Source: Solimonas soli DSM 21787 (GTDB lineage: Bacteria; Pseudomonadota; Gammaproteobacteria; Nevskiales; Nevskiaceae). Taken from it: a stretch of DNA of 64,000 nt. A model generated the notes under the pieces. It searched no databases. It was not told where the DNA came from and saw only the letters and a program-made list of their open reading frames with translations. The position numbers and the translations under genes are program-made. This document shows, in pieces, positions 16,666 to 24,654 of the stretch; position 1 is the first letter of the stretch, and every line of letters begins with the position of its first letter. Location of the stretch: contig NZ_AXDW01000004.1 in NCBI RefSeq assembly GCF_000474945.1, positions 248,001 through 312,000 of the forward strand. Direction: 5' to 3'.

Positions 16666-17384
16666 GCGTCGCGCAGCGCCCGGTCGGTGAGCTGAAGGAA
16701 GGCGTCTTCGAGCCGCGCGTGCGTGCCGCGCAGCTCGGCGAGCGTGCCCCCGGCGACGACGCGGCCGCGGTCGAGCACCAGGGCGCGGTCGCAGATGCGT
16801 TCGATCTCCTCGAAGTAGTGCGTGCTGTACAGCACGGTCACGCCTTCGTCGCGCAGGGCGCGCACGCGCTCCAGCAGGAAGTTGCGCGACTGCGGATCGA
16901 CGCCGGCGGTCGGCTCGTCGAGCAGCAGCAGGCGCGGGCGGCCGAGCAGGGCGATCGCGAAATTCAGGCGCCGCCGGAGACCGCCGGACAGGGCCTGTGC
17001 CGGCTTGCGCAGCTGCGCGCCGAGATCGGCGACCTCGATCGCCTGCGCCAGCGACGCCGCGTCGGCGCCCGGCGTGAGCTGCATGAACAGGCGCAGGTTC
17101 TCGGCGACGCTCAATGCCGGATAGAAGGCCAGCTCCTGCGGTGCGAAGCCGAGCTGCGGACGCAGCGCGTCGGCCTGCGCCGGCAGTTCGCAGCCGGCGA
17201 CCGTCAGCGCGCCGCCGTCCGGCCGCAGCACGCCGGTCAGCAGAGACATCAGCGTGGTCTTGCCGGCGCCGTTCGGGCCGAGCAGGCCGAACACGCTGCC
17301 GGCGGCGACGTCGAAGTCGATGCCGTGCAGCGCCGCGGACGCGGCGCCGCGATAGCGTTTGAGCAGGCCTCGGGCGCGGATCAA
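16662..17384 (-). CDS. ABC transporter ATP-binding protein
   Basis: A 240-residue nucleotide-binding subunit. Walker A GPNGAGKTT (residues 36-44), signature LSGGLRRRL, Walker B LLLLDEPTAGVDP and the switch histidine in YSTHYFEEIE are all intact. It pairs with the ABC-2 permease downstream. The start is a TTG (LIRARGLLKRY); no ATG or GTG is available in frame before the domain begins and the Shine-Dalgarno is poor, so this start is less certain. It opens the minus-strand operon of the lipid cluster, transcribed toward the BtrH operon. The EF-hand gene starts divergently 88 bp away. Confidence 0.88.
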   Translation of the reverse strand: MIRARGLLKRYRGAASAALHGIDFDVAAGSVFGLLGPNGAGKTTLMSLLTGVLRPDGGALTVAGCELPAQADALRPQLGFAPQELAFYPALSVAENLRLFMQLTPGADAASLAQAIEVADLGAQLRKPAQALSGGLRRRLNFAIALLGRPRLLLLDEPTAGVDPQSRNFLLERVRALRDEGVTVLYSTHYFEEIERICDRALVLDRGRVVAGGTLAELRGTHARLEDAFLQLTDRALRDA

Positions 17385-17471
17385 GGTGAGCGGATTCGGC
17401 GGTTGGAATGGCGGAGCGGCCGGGCGCCGTGGACAATGGCGACGTCTTCTTCAGTTCCGCCGGTCACGGCC

Positions 17472-17828
17472 ATGCTCCGACGCTGGTCCCGCATTCTGCC
17501 AGTTCTCGCGCTCGCGCTGGCGTCGTCCGCCACGCGCGCGACCGCCGGCGAAAGCGCGACGGCAACGGCCCTCGACGCCCATCGCGCGCGCCTTGCGCAG
17601 AAGCGCGAGCAGCAGTTCCGCGCCGCCGACCGCAACGGCGACCGCGCCCTGTCACGCGAGGAGCTCGCGGCCAGCGATCTGCCGCGCGTCCTGCTGCGCC
17701 GCTTCGACGACATCGACACCGATCACGACGGCAGGCTGAGCCCGGAAGAATTGCAGGCGCTCGAGCAGCGGCAGATCGACGCGGCGATCCGACCGAATAC
17801 AGTGGCCGGAGAGACAGCCACCCCCTGA
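17472..17828 (+). CDS. Exported EF-hand calcium-binding protein
   Basis: A 118-residue protein with a signal peptide (MLRRWSRILPVLALALASS, cleavage near ATAG) and two canonical EF-hand loops, DRNGDRALSREE at about residues 57-68 and DTDHDGRLSPEE at about 85-96. Both loops keep Asp at positions 1, 3 and 5 and Glu at 12. It would sense or buffer calcium in the periplasm. An in-frame ATG 37 bases earlier would add 12 residues but weakens the leader. It sits between the divergent ABC ATPase and isocitrate lyase, and nothing ties it to either. Confidence 0.72.
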   Translation: MLRRWSRILPVLALALASSATRATAGESATATALDAHRARLAQKREQQFRAADRNGDRALSREELAASDLPRVLLRRFDDIDTDHDGRLSPEELQALEQRQIDAAIRPNTVAGETATP

Positions 17829-17863
17829 TGCGTGGGATGCTGCGTCGCAAAATAGCGCGCGCT

Positions 17864-17869
17864 TATAAT
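17864..17869 (+). promoter_or_regulatory. -10 element of the aceA promoter
   Basis: A perfect TATAAT hexamer lies 86 bases before the isocitrate lyase start. The matching -35 region (about 17841-17846, TGCGTC) is poor, which would suit an activator-dependent promoter. Confidence 0.5.
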
Positions 17870-17954
17870 TCCGCGCCCAAAAATCGGGCTGGATCCGCGG
17901 CGACGCAGCGCTCGCCGGCGGGTCGCGAAATTCACATCTCCAGGAGTGTTCCAG

Positions 17955-19268
17955 ATGACACTGTCACGCGACGAGCAGATCAAGGCCCTCGAGAAGGACT
18001 GGGCCACCAACCCCCGCTGGAAGAACGTCAAGCGCAACTACAGCGCCGCCGACGTGGTCCGTCTGCGCGGCTCGCTGAACGTCGAGTACACGCTCGCCAA
18101 GCGCGGTGCCGAGAAGCTCTGGAAGCTCGTCAACGGCGAAGCCAAGAAGGGCTACGTCAACGCCTTCGGCGCGATCACCGCCGGTCAGGCGATGCAGCAG
18201 GCCAAGGCTGGCCTCGAAGCGGTCTATCTGTCGGGCTGGCAGGTCGCCGCCGACGGCAACACCAGCGAAACCATGTACCCGGACCAGTCGCTGTACGCAT
18301 ACGATTCCGTGCCGACCATGGTTCGCCGCATCAACAACACCTTCAAGCGCGCCGATGAAATCCAGTGGTCGCGCGGCATCGAGCCGGGCTCCAAGGAATT
18401 CATCGACTACTTCCTGCCGATCGTGGCCGATGCCGAAGCCGGTTTCGGCGGCGTGCTGAACGCCTTCGAGCTGATGAAGAACATGATCGCCGCGGGCGCC
18501 GCGGGCGTGCACTTCGAGGACCAGCTCGCCGCCGTCAAGAAGTGCGGCCACATGGGCGGCAAGGTGCTCGTCCCGACGCAGGAAGCGATCGAGAAGCTGG
18601 TCGCCGCGCGCTTCGCCGCCGACGTCATGGGCGTGCCGACCATCGTGCTGGCCCGTACCGACGCCGAAGCCGCCAACCTGCTGACCTCGGATCACGATCC
18701 GAACGACAAGCCGTTCCTCACCGGCGAGCGCACGCAGGAAGGTTTCTACCGCGTCAAGAACGGCCTCGAGCAGGCGATCTCGCGTGGCGTCGCCTACGCG
18801 CCATATGCCGACCTGGTGTGGTGCGAGACGGGCGTGCCGGACATCGGCTTCGCTCGCGAGTTCGCGCAGGCCGTGCTCGCCAAGAACCCGGGCAAGCTGC
18901 TCAGCTACAACTGCTCGCCATCGTTCAACTGGAAGAAGAACCTCAATGATGCGCAGATCGCCAAGTTCCAGGACGATCTCTCGGCGCTGGGCTACAAGTA
19001 CCAGTTCATCACCCTGGCCGGCATCCACATCAACTGGTACAACACCTTCCAGTTCGCGCACGCCTACGCCCGTGGCGAAGGCATGAAGCACTACACCAAC
19101 ATGGTGCAGGAGCCGGAATTCGCGGCGCGCGAGAAGGGCTACACCTTCGTCTCGCACCAGCAGGAAGTCGGCGCCGGCTACTTCGACGACGTCACCACCG
19201 TGATCCAGGGCGGCTCGTCCAGCGTCAAGGCCCTCACCGGCTCGACGGAAGAGGAGCAGTTTCACTAA
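17955..19268 (+). CDS. aceA: Isocitrate lyase
   Basis: A 437-residue enzyme splitting isocitrate into succinate and glyoxylate, the entry step of the glyoxylate bypass used for growth on acetate or fatty acids. The catalytic loop [11 protein letters not shown] carries the active-site cysteine, and [20 protein letters not shown] and [10 protein letters not shown] are family motifs. The length fits the 430-440-residue bacterial class. ATG at 17955 is 8 bases after CAGGAG; an in-frame GTG at 17946 overlaps that Shine-Dalgarno and was rejected. Malate synthase is not in the window. A strong terminator follows, so the gene is monocistronic. Confidence 0.97.
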   Translation: MTLSRDEQIKALEKDWATNPRWKNVKRNYSAADVVRLRGSLNVEYTLAKRGAEKLWKLVNGEAKKGYVNAFGAITAGQAMQQAKAGLEAVYLSGWQVAADGNTSETMYPDQSLYAYDSVPTMVRRINNTFKRADEIQWSRGIEPGSKEFIDYFLPIVADAEAGFGGVLNAFELMKNMIAAGAAGVHFEDQLAAVKKCGHMGGKVLVPTQEAIEKLVAARFAADVMGVPTIVLARTDAEAANLLTSDHDPNDKPFLTGERTQEGFYRVKNGLEQAISRGVAYAPYADLVWCETGVPDIGFAREFAQAVLAKNPGKLLSYNCSPSFNWKKNLNDAQIAKFQDDLSALGYKYQFITLAGIHINWYNTFQFAHAYARGEGMKHYTNMVQEPEFAAREKGYTFVSHQQEVGAGYFDDVTTVIQGGSSSVKALTGSTEEEQFH

Positions 19269-19343
19269 CGAAGCGAGCAGCGTGGAGGGCCCCGCGCGCA
19301 GCGCGGGATCCTAGCGTCGCGAGTCTTCGTGTTGAAACCCGGG

Positions 19344-19370
19344 AAGGGCCGCCTCGCGCGGCCCTTTTCT
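19344..19370 (+). terminator. Rho-independent terminator of aceA
   Basis: AAGGGCCGC pairs perfectly with GCGGCCCTT across a 5-nt loop and continues into a T-rich run. It lies about 75 bp after the aceA stop. Confidence 0.85.
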
Positions 19371-19440
19371 GTTTTGCGCGCCATGAAGCGGCAGCGCCGG
19401 GTGCTAGCATCGCGAGCCGCGCAATTCAGGACTGGAACGC

Positions 19441-20184
19441 ATGCGTCTTCTCAAGGGTCTGATCATCCTCACGGTGGTGGTCGCGGCGCTCGTCGTCGGC
19501 ATCGGCCTGCTGCTGCCGGACCGCGCGCACGTCGAGCGCTCGATCACGGTCCGCGCCAAGCCGGCGACGGTCTACGTCGCGCTCGACGGCTTCAAGCGCT
19601 TCACGCAATGGGCGCCGTGGACGCGGCTCGATCCGGACACGCAGTACCGCCATGACGGCCCGCCCTGGGGCGTCGGCGCGAAGATGACGTGGAGCAGCGA
19701 TCAGCCGAGCGTCGGTCACGGCAGCCAGGAGATCGTCGAGGCCGTGCCCTATGCGCGAATCCGCAGCCGCCTCGTCTTCAGCGGTTTCGACAGCGAGAAC
19801 TATTCGACGCTGACGATCCGCGCCGACGGCGAGGGCAGCGTGGTGAGCTGGGCCTACGACGCGACGTTCCACGGCAATCTGCTCGGCCGCTTCTTCGCGC
19901 TCAAGCTCGACGACTGGGTCGGCAAGGACTACGAGCAGGGTCTCGCGAACCTGCGCGCGATGGTCGAGCCGCTGGCCGATCTCGGCGACGACCCGCTGGC
20001 GCGCATCGAATTCGCGGAGCCGACCGCCGGCGGCGCGTATGCGCTGCGCATCCGCCCGGAGGAGGGCGCGCGCGCCGAGTCGGCGGCCGCCGCACTCGCG
20101 GCCTTCGCCACCGTCGCCGGGCTCGACAGGGACGGCGAGCCGATCCGCGCCACGCCGACGGGAGTCCTGCAGTTCGTGCACTGA
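19441..20184 (+). CDS. Membrane-anchored SRPBCC (START-like) domain protein
   Basis: A 247-residue protein with an N-terminal membrane helix (LIILTVVVAALVVGIGLLL, residues 7-25) followed by a polyketide-cyclase/SRPBCC domain. VERSITVRAKPATVYVALDGFKRFTQWAPW is split by the usual beta-strand and helix features, and the later GEGSVVSWAYDATF matches the family. These domains hold hydrophobic ligands in a deep pocket; the ligand here is unknown. The region after residue 180 is extra and may be a second small domain. Alone between aceA and the response regulator gene. Confidence 0.75.
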   Translation: MRLLKGLIILTVVVAALVVGIGLLLPDRAHVERSITVRAKPATVYVALDGFKRFTQWAPWTRLDPDTQYRHDGPPWGVGAKMTWSSDQPSVGHGSQEIVEAVPYARIRSRLVFSGFDSENYSTLTIRADGEGSVVSWAYDATFHGNLLGRFFALKLDDWVGKDYEQGLANLRAMVEPLADLGDDPLARIEFAEPTAGGAYALRIRPEEGARAESAAAALAAFATVAGLDRDGEPIRATPTGVLQFVH

Positions 20185-20305
20185 GGCGTCGGCATGGTAC
20201 TGGTTTGCCCGGACAAGCGCCTGGCATGCCTGGACAGGCGGTCTCGGAAAGTTTGCCGACGCAGGGGCGATACGCTCTATCATTGGGAATATCCGGGAGG
20301 GAGTG

Positions 20306-20962
20306 ATGATTCGAATCATGCTGGTGGACGACCACCGTCTGGTCCGTGCCGGCCTGCGCCGCGTGCTGCAGGAAACAGCCGACATGGAAGTGGTGGCCGA
20401 GGCGAGCAGCGGCGAGGAAGCGCTGGAGCTCGTGCGCAACCAGGCTCCCGACGTGGTGCTGATGGACATCAACATGCCCGGCATCGGCGGCCTCGAGGCG
20501 ACGCGCCGCATGATCCAGCGCAACGCGGCGATCAAGGTCATCGTCGTGTCGATGCACCTGGAGGAGCCGTATCCAAGCCGCATGCTCGCCGCCGGCGCGG
20601 CCGGCTACATCAGCAAGGACTCGGCGGCCGACGAGGTCGTCGCCGCGATCCGCCGCGTGCACAGCGGCGGCCATTACGTGGCGGCCGACGTCGCCGGCAA
20701 TCTCGCCGCCAGTCTGGTCAAGGGGCCGGGCGGCGCGTCGCCGTTCGACCAGCTCTCGCAGCGCGAGACGCAGGTCATGCTGATGGTGACCAAGGGCTAT
20801 TCGACGCAGGAAATCTCCGACCGCCTGCATCTATCGCCGAAAACGGTCAGCACCTATCGCTACCGCCTGTTCGAGAAGCTCAACGTCTCCAACGACGTCG
20901 AGCTGACGCGCATGGCCATGCGCTACGGCCTGCTCGAGGACAAGGCCGAACCGCCGGCCTGA
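20306..20962 (+). CDS. gacA: GacA/UvrY-type response regulator
   Basis: A 218-residue NarL-family regulator. The receiver has the acidic pair in LVDDH, phospho-acceptor Asp in VVLMDINMPG (about residue 54) and the switch Lys in GYISKDSA. The C-terminal LuxR-type helix-turn-helix is LSQRETQVMLMV...GYSTQEISDRLHLSPKTVSTYRYRL. Placement directly before uvrC and pgsA is diagnostic for GacA/UvrY, which with a BarA/GacS kinase drives the small RNAs that titrate CsrA/RsmA. ATG at 20306 follows GGGAGGGAG, an excellent ribosome site. Neither the kinase nor the Rsm RNAs are visible here. Confidence 0.94.
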   Translation: MIRIMLVDDHRLVRAGLRRVLQETADMEVVAEASSGEEALELVRNQAPDVVLMDINMPGIGGLEATRRMIQRNAAIKVIVVSMHLEEPYPSRMLAAGAAGYISKDSAADEVVAAIRRVHSGGHYVAADVAGNLAASLVKGPGGASPFDQLSQRETQVMLMVTKGYSTQEISDRLHLSPKTVSTYRYRLFEKLNVSNDVELTRMAMRYGLLEDKAEPPA

Positions 20963-20973
20963 AAAGCGCTTAA

Positions 20974-21040
20974 CCACAGATTGCACCGATTCCACCGAAG
21001 CAGGATGCGGAGCCGCACAAAAGATCGGTGAAATCTGTGT
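20974..21040. repeat. Imperfect inverted repeat between gacA and uvrC
   Basis: The left arm ccacagattgcaccgatt (20974-20991) is nearly the reverse complement of the right arm gatcggtgaaatctgtgt (21023-21040), and a further aatctgtg copy follows at 21041-21048. The AT-richness is unlike the flanks. The form resembles the dispersed 'aatctgtgtaatctgtg' type intergenic repeats of proteobacteria (from memory). Confidence 0.55.
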
Positions 21041-21071
21041 AATCTGTGCTGGTCTTTTGCTTAGGCCTGTG

Positions 21072-21094
21072 ACGGCGCCGCGTGGCGCCGTTTT
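21072..21094 (+). terminator. Terminator/attenuator hairpin directly before uvrC
   Basis: ACGGCGCC pairs with GGCGCCGT across a GCGT tetraloop and is followed by a short T run ending 5 bases before the uvrC ATG. It would end gacA transcripts and would also mask the uvrC ribosome site in any read-through RNA. Confidence 0.7.
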
Positions 21095-21099
21095 CATTG

Positions 21100-22908
21100 A
21101 TGTCCGAATCCTTCGACCACCGCAGCTTCCTGCAGCAGCTGACCACGCAGCCCGGCGTCTATCGCATGTTCGGCGCCGGCGACGAGCTGCTGTACGTCGG
21201 CAAGGCGCGCAATCTCAAGAAGCGCGTCGGTTCGTATTTCCTGCGCGCCAGCGGCAATCCGCGCATCGAATCGATGGTCTCGCAGATCCGCCGCGTCGAA
21301 GTGACGGTGACGCGCACCGAGGACGAGGCGCTGCTGCTCGAAGCCAACCTCATCAAGGAGTTCGGGCCGCGGTACAACGTCATGTACCGCGACGACAAGA
21401 GCTATCCCTACGTGCGCTTCTCGGCGCACCGCTATCCGCGCATCAGTTATTACCGCGGCGCCAAGCAGGCCGGCGAGCGCTACTTCGGGCCGTTCCCGTC
21501 GGCCGGCGCCGTGCGCGAGACGCTCAACACCCTGCAGAAGCTGTTCCAGCTGCGGCCCTGCCGCGACAGCTTCTTCGCGCACCGCGACCGGCCCTGCCTG
21601 CAGCACCAGATCAAGCGCTGCTCGGGGCCCTGCGTCGGCCTGGTCAGCGAGGAGGACTATGCCCGCGAGCTGCGCAACGCCGCGCGCCTGCTCGAAGGCA
21701 AGGCCGACGAACTCGCCGACGAACTCGGCGTGTCGATGCAGGCCGCCGCCGATCGCCTCGACTTCGAATTGGCGGCGCGCGTCCGCGACCAGATCGCCGC
21801 GCTCAAGCGCGTGCGCGAGAGCCGCGTGATCAGCGGCGGTGCCAACGATCTCGACCTCGTGGTCGTCGCGCCGCACGCCTCGACCAGCTGCGTGGTGGTG
21901 ATGAGCGTGCGCGACGGCGTCAACCTCGGCCATCGCAGCCATTTCCCGCGCCACGCCCCCCACACGCCGCCGGAGGAACTGCTGGAGAGCTTCATCAGCC
22001 AGCATTACCTCGAGCAGCCGGCGCCGGCGGAAATCCTCGTCAGCCACGCGGTCGACGAGCAGGAGCTGCTCGAGGAGGCGCTCGGCCAGCGTGCCGGCCG
22101 CAGGATCACGATCGGCCAGCCGCAGCGCGGCATCAAGCGCAGGCTGCTCGACATGGCGCTCAACACCGCGACCCAGGCGCTGTCGACGCGCCTGGTCGAG
22201 GCGGCGAGCATGGACGAGCGCCTGATCGAGCTGCAGCGCGCGCTCGATCTCGAGCAGCCGCCGCGGCGCCTCGAATGCTTCGACATCTCGCACACCATGG
22301 GCGAGAAGGCGGTCGCCTCCTGCGTGGTGTTCAACGAGGAAGGGCCGCTGAAGAGCGCCTACCGCAAGTTCAACATCGAGGGCGTCACGCCCGGCGACGA
22401 CTACGCGGCGATCAAGCAGGCCGTGTCGCGGCGCTTCGCGCGCGTCAAGAGCGCCGAGGTGCAGGCTCCCGACGTGCTGTTCATCGACGGCGGGCAGGGC
22501 CAGCTGAACGCCGCGCTCGAAGCGCTCGACGAGCTGGAAATTCACGACCAGCGCGTGGTCGCCATCGCCAAGGGGCCGACGCGCCGGCCGGGACTCGAGG
22601 AGCTGATCCTGCCGGAGCGCGAGTTGCCGCTGCAGCTGCCGCCCGATTCGTCGGCCCTGCACCTGATCCAGCGCATCCGCGACGAGGCGCACCGCTTCGC
22701 CATCACCGGCCATCGCGGGCGGCGCGACAAGGCGCGCCTCAGCTCCGGTCTGGAAGCGATCGAGGGGCTCGGGCCGGCGCGCCGCCGCGCGCTGCTCAAG
22801 GCCTTCGGCGGGCTCGCGCAGCTCAAGCGCGCCGCGGTCGACGACCTGGCGCGCGTCGAAGGCGTGTCGCGCACGCTCGCCGAGCGCGTCTACGCGCACT
22901 TCCATTGA
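21100..22908 (+). CDS. uvrC: Excinuclease ABC subunit C
   Basis: A 602-residue nucleotide excision repair nuclease that makes both cuts around UvrB-bound damage. Domains in order: GIY-YIG nuclease (GVYRMFGAGDELLYVGKARN, residues 19-38, split by a loop), a Cys-rich segment CLQHQIKRCSGPCVG, the UVR motif near residue 205 (AAADRLDFELAARVRDQI), the RNase-H-like C nuclease (LECFDISHTMGEKAVAS; LFIDGGQGQLNA) and two helix-hairpin-helix motifs at the C-terminus (EGLGPARRRALLKAFG; VEGVSRTLAERV). ATG at 21100 was preferred over one 18 bases earlier, which lies inside the terminator hairpin. pgsA follows after 44 bp. Confidence 0.97.
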   Translation: MSESFDHRSFLQQLTTQPGVYRMFGAGDELLYVGKARNLKKRVGSYFLRASGNPRIESMVSQIRRVEVTVTRTEDEALLLEANLIKEFGPRYNVMYRDDKSYPYVRFSAHRYPRISYYRGAKQAGERYFGPFPSAGAVRETLNTLQKLFQLRPCRDSFFAHRDRPCLQHQIKRCSGPCVGLVSEEDYARELRNAARLLEGKADELADELGVSMQAAADRLDFELAARVRDQIAALKRVRESRVISGGANDLDLVVVAPHASTSCVVVMSVRDGVNLGHRSHFPRHAPHTPPEELLESFISQHYLEQPAPAEILVSHAVDEQELLEEALGQRAGRRITIGQPQRGIKRRLLDMALNTATQALSTRLVEAASMDERLIELQRALDLEQPPRRLECFDISHTMGEKAVASCVVFNEEGPLKSAYRKFNIEGVTPGDDYAAIKQAVSRRFARVKSAEVQAPDVLFIDGGQGQLNAALEALDELEIHDQRVVAIAKGPTRRPGLEELILPERELPLQLPPDSSALHLIQRIRDEAHRFAITGHRGRRDKARLSSGLEAIEGLGPARRRALLKAFGGLAQLKRAAVDDLARVEGVSRTLAERVYAHFH

Positions 22909-22952
22909 TTCGGTACTATCGCGGCATCGCCACCCGCGAAGGAACGTAAACG

Positions 22953-23531
22953 GTGCGACTCAACCTGCCGCTGGTCCTCACGCTGCTGCGCGTCGCGGTG
23001 ATCCCCGTCGTCCTCGGCCTGTTCTACGTCTCGTGGCCGCACGCCCGGCAGATCGCCTGCGTGCTCTACGCCGCCGCCGCGATCACCGACTGGCTCGACG
23101 GCTACCTGGCGCGGCGCTGGAAGCAGACGACGCGGTTCGGCGCCTTCCTCGATCCGGTCGCCGACAAGCTGCTGGTCGCCGTGTGCCTGGTGATGCTGCT
23201 GCGCGACGCCTACGTGCAGAACGCGCCGGCCGACCTGCTCGGCGTGCTGGTCGCCATCATCATCGGTCGCGAGATCACCATCTCGGCGCTGCGCGAATGG
23301 ATGGCCGAGCTCGGCGCGCGCACCAGCGTGGCGGTGAGCTGGGTGGGCAAGTGGAAGACCGCGGTGCAGATGACGGCGATCGGCATGATGATCTGGCAGA
23401 TCCCGACCTTCGGCCTGCCCTGGTACGACCTCGGTTACTGGCTGCTTTTCGTCGCGGCGGCGCTCACCATCTGGAGCATGGTCATCTACCTGCGCGCCGC
23501 CTGGCCGATGATGCGCGAATCCGACGTCTGA
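22953..23531 (+). CDS. pgsA: CDP-diacylglycerol--glycerol-3-phosphate 3-phosphatidyltransferase
   Basis: A 192-residue inner-membrane enzyme making phosphatidylglycerol phosphate from CDP-diacylglycerol. The CDP-alcohol phosphotransferase motif is complete in DWLDGYLARRW...GAFLDPVADK (Asp-Gly-x2-Ala-Arg-x8-Gly-x3-Asp-x3-Asp). Four to six hydrophobic helices and the length are typical. The start is a GTG with GAAGGAA nine bases upstream. Third gene of the conserved gacA-uvrC-pgsA series and followed by three tRNA genes, as in pseudomonads. Confidence 0.96.
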   Translation: MRLNLPLVLTLLRVAVIPVVLGLFYVSWPHARQIACVLYAAAAITDWLDGYLARRWKQTTRFGAFLDPVADKLLVAVCLVMLLRDAYVQNAPADLLGVLVAIIIGREITISALREWMAELGARTSVAVSWVGKWKTAVQMTAIGMMIWQIPTFGLPWYDLGYWLLFVAAALTIWSMVIYLRAAWPMMRESDV

Positions 23532-23563
23532 GCCCTTGCTGAAAAAATGACCTAATGAATTGC

Positions 23564-23591
23564 TTGACTTAGCGTCACCTCCCAGTAAAAT
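23564..23591 (+). promoter_or_regulatory. Strong sigma-70 promoter for the tRNA cluster
   Basis: TTGACT (23564-23569) and TAAAAT (23586-23591) are separated by 16 bp and precede the tRNA-Gly gene by 13 bp. The surrounding DNA is AT-rich compared with the rest of the window. Confidence 0.8.
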
Positions 23592-23604
23592 GCGCGTCCT
23601 CGAT

Positions 23605-23680
23605 GCGGGAATAGCTCAGTTGGTAGAGCGCAACCTTGCCAAGGTTGAGGTCGCGAGTTCGAGCCTCGTTTCCCGCTCCA
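23605..23680 (+). tRNA. tRNA-Gly (anticodon GCC)
   Basis: A complete 76-nt cloverleaf. The acceptor stem GCGGGAA pairs with TTCCCGC, the anticodon loop sits in aaccttGCCaaggtt, the T arm is GAGTTCGAGCCTC-like, and CCA is encoded at the 3' end. It reads GGC/GGU codons. Confidence 0.97.
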
Positions 23681-23686
23681 GATCGC

Positions 23687-23718
23687 AAACCCCGGCGGTG
23701 TAGACCACGGGGTTTTTT
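23687..23718 (+). terminator. Rho-independent terminator after tRNA-Gly
   Basis: AACCCCG and CGGGGTT form a stem ending in six T residues, starting 7 bases after the CCA end. It should separate tRNA-Gly from the following tRNA genes at least in part. Confidence 0.8.
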
Positions 23719-23760
23719 AGTCTGAGCCGTCGCTGGCACGCGCGGCTGTTTCGACCACGG

Positions 23761-23834
23761 GGCTGGGTGGCAGAGTGGTCATGCAGCGGACTGCAAATCC
23801 GCGTACGCCGGTTCAATTCCGACCCCAGCCTCCA
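23761..23834 (+). tRNA. tRNA-Cys (anticodon GCA)
   Basis: A 74-nt tRNA. The acceptor stem is GGCTGGG/CCCAGCC, the anticodon arm is GCGGACTGCAAATCCGC with GCA at 34-36, the discriminator base is U (typical for tRNA-Cys) and CCA is encoded. A long perfect hairpin begins inside the CCA (see the next entry). Confidence 0.95.
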
Positions 23835-23856
23835 TTTTTCGCAAAGCGAAAAATGG
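23832..23856 (+). terminator. 11-bp perfect hairpin overlapping the tRNA-Cys CCA end
   Basis: CCATTTTTCGC pairs with GCGAAAAATGG over an AAA loop. The left arm starts with the CCA bases of tRNA-Cys. It looks like a terminator or processing signal, although no T run follows; the left arm itself holds five T residues, so it could also act on the opposite strand. Confidence 0.5.
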
Positions 23857-23957
23857 AGACTTCAGCCTCGCCTGGTTTTCCAGACCCCCGCGAAGCGCCG
23901 TGCGCTTCGTCGCCCCTGACCCGGGGGGGCTGGTAGAGTGTGCTGCGATTCCTCTGT

Positions 23958-24044
23958 GCCCGAGTGGCGAAACTGGTAGACGCAAGGGACTTAAAATCCC
24001 TCGACCTCGCGGTCGTGCCGGTTCGATCCCGGCCTCGGGCACCA
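23958..24044 (+). tRNA. tRNA-Leu (anticodon TAA)
   Basis: An 87-nt class II tRNA with a long variable arm (cgacctcgcggtcgt). The acceptor stem is GCCCGAG/CTCGGGC, the anticodon loop is CTTAAAA between AGGGA and TCCCT, and ACCA ends the gene. It reads UUA/UUG, rare codons in this GC-rich genome. Confidence 0.96.
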
Positions 24045-24094
24045 GCCTGGTCCGTGCTCTGCCCGCATCCCCGAACGTCGCGCACGGACATCGG

Positions 24095-24118
24095 CGCCGG
24101 CGATGTCGTTCGCCGGCG
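24095..24118 (+). terminator. Candidate hairpin downstream of tRNA-Leu
   Basis: CGCCGGCGA pairs with TCGCCGGCG across a 6-nt loop, 50 bases after tRNA-Leu. There is no clear T tract, so it may be a stabilising or factor-dependent end. The rest of the 180 bp up to the SWIB gene shows nothing else. Confidence 0.35.
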
Positions 24119-24226
24119 GACTGCGTATCCGGCTTTGAAAAGCCGGGGCAGGAGACGAGTCCCGCCCACGGGCGAGCGAGAGTGCGACACAAGCCCGCTG
24201 CCTGCGTCGCCACTCCGGACCAGCGT

Positions 24227-24631
24227 TCAGCCGCTGATGTGCTTGCTGACCAGTGCGGTCATCTCGAACATGTTGACGCTCGACTTGCCGCCGAAGACTT
24301 TCTTCAGCTTCTCGTCGGCATTGATCTGACGCTTGTTGGTCTTGTCCTGCAGGCCGTTCTTCTTGATGTAGGCCCAGAGGTTCTTGGTGATCTGGCCGCG
24401 CGGCTGAGCCTTCGCGCCGACGATCTCCGCGAGCACGGGGCTCGGCGTCATCGCCTTCATCAGTGCGGCGCTCGGCTTGCGCTTGGCCTTCACCTTCTTC
24501 GGTGCAGCCTTCTTCGCCACCTTCTTGGCGGGTGCTTTCTTGGCAGCGGCCTTCTTGGCCGGAGCCTTCGTGGCAGCGGCCTTCTTGGCCGGAGCCTTCT
24601 TCGACGCAGACTTCTTCTTCGCGGTCGCCAT
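24227..24631 (-). CDS. SWIB/MDM2-domain protein with histone-H1-like Lys/Ala N-terminus
   Basis: A 134-residue basic protein. Residues 1-52 are almost entirely Ala, Lys and Pro in repeats like AAKKAPAKK, matching bacterial histone-H1-like tails that bind DNA non-specifically. Residues 55-132 form a SWIB fold (SPVLAEIVGAKAQPRGQITKNLW.. and KTNKRQINADEKLKKVFG), a domain otherwise known from eukaryotic SWI/SNF complexes and chlamydial proteins. It is presumably nucleoid-associated. GAGGAGAG precedes the ATG by 8 bases. The repetitive tail may vary in length between strains. Confidence 0.88.
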   Translation of the reverse strand: MATAKKKSASKKAPAKKAAATKAPAKKAAAKKAPAKKVAKKAAPKKVKAKRKPSAALMKAMTPSPVLAEIVGAKAQPRGQITKNLWAYIKKNGLQDKTNKRQINADEKLKKVFGGKSSVNMFEMTALVSKHISG

Positions 24632-24654
24632 CCCAACACTCTCCTCAAAAACCC

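Noticed and set aside
23564-23577. TTGAC...GTCA before tRNA-Gly looked like another FNR-like box
   Set aside because: The spacer is 5, not 4, and TTGACT fits as the -35 of a clear sigma-70 promoter.
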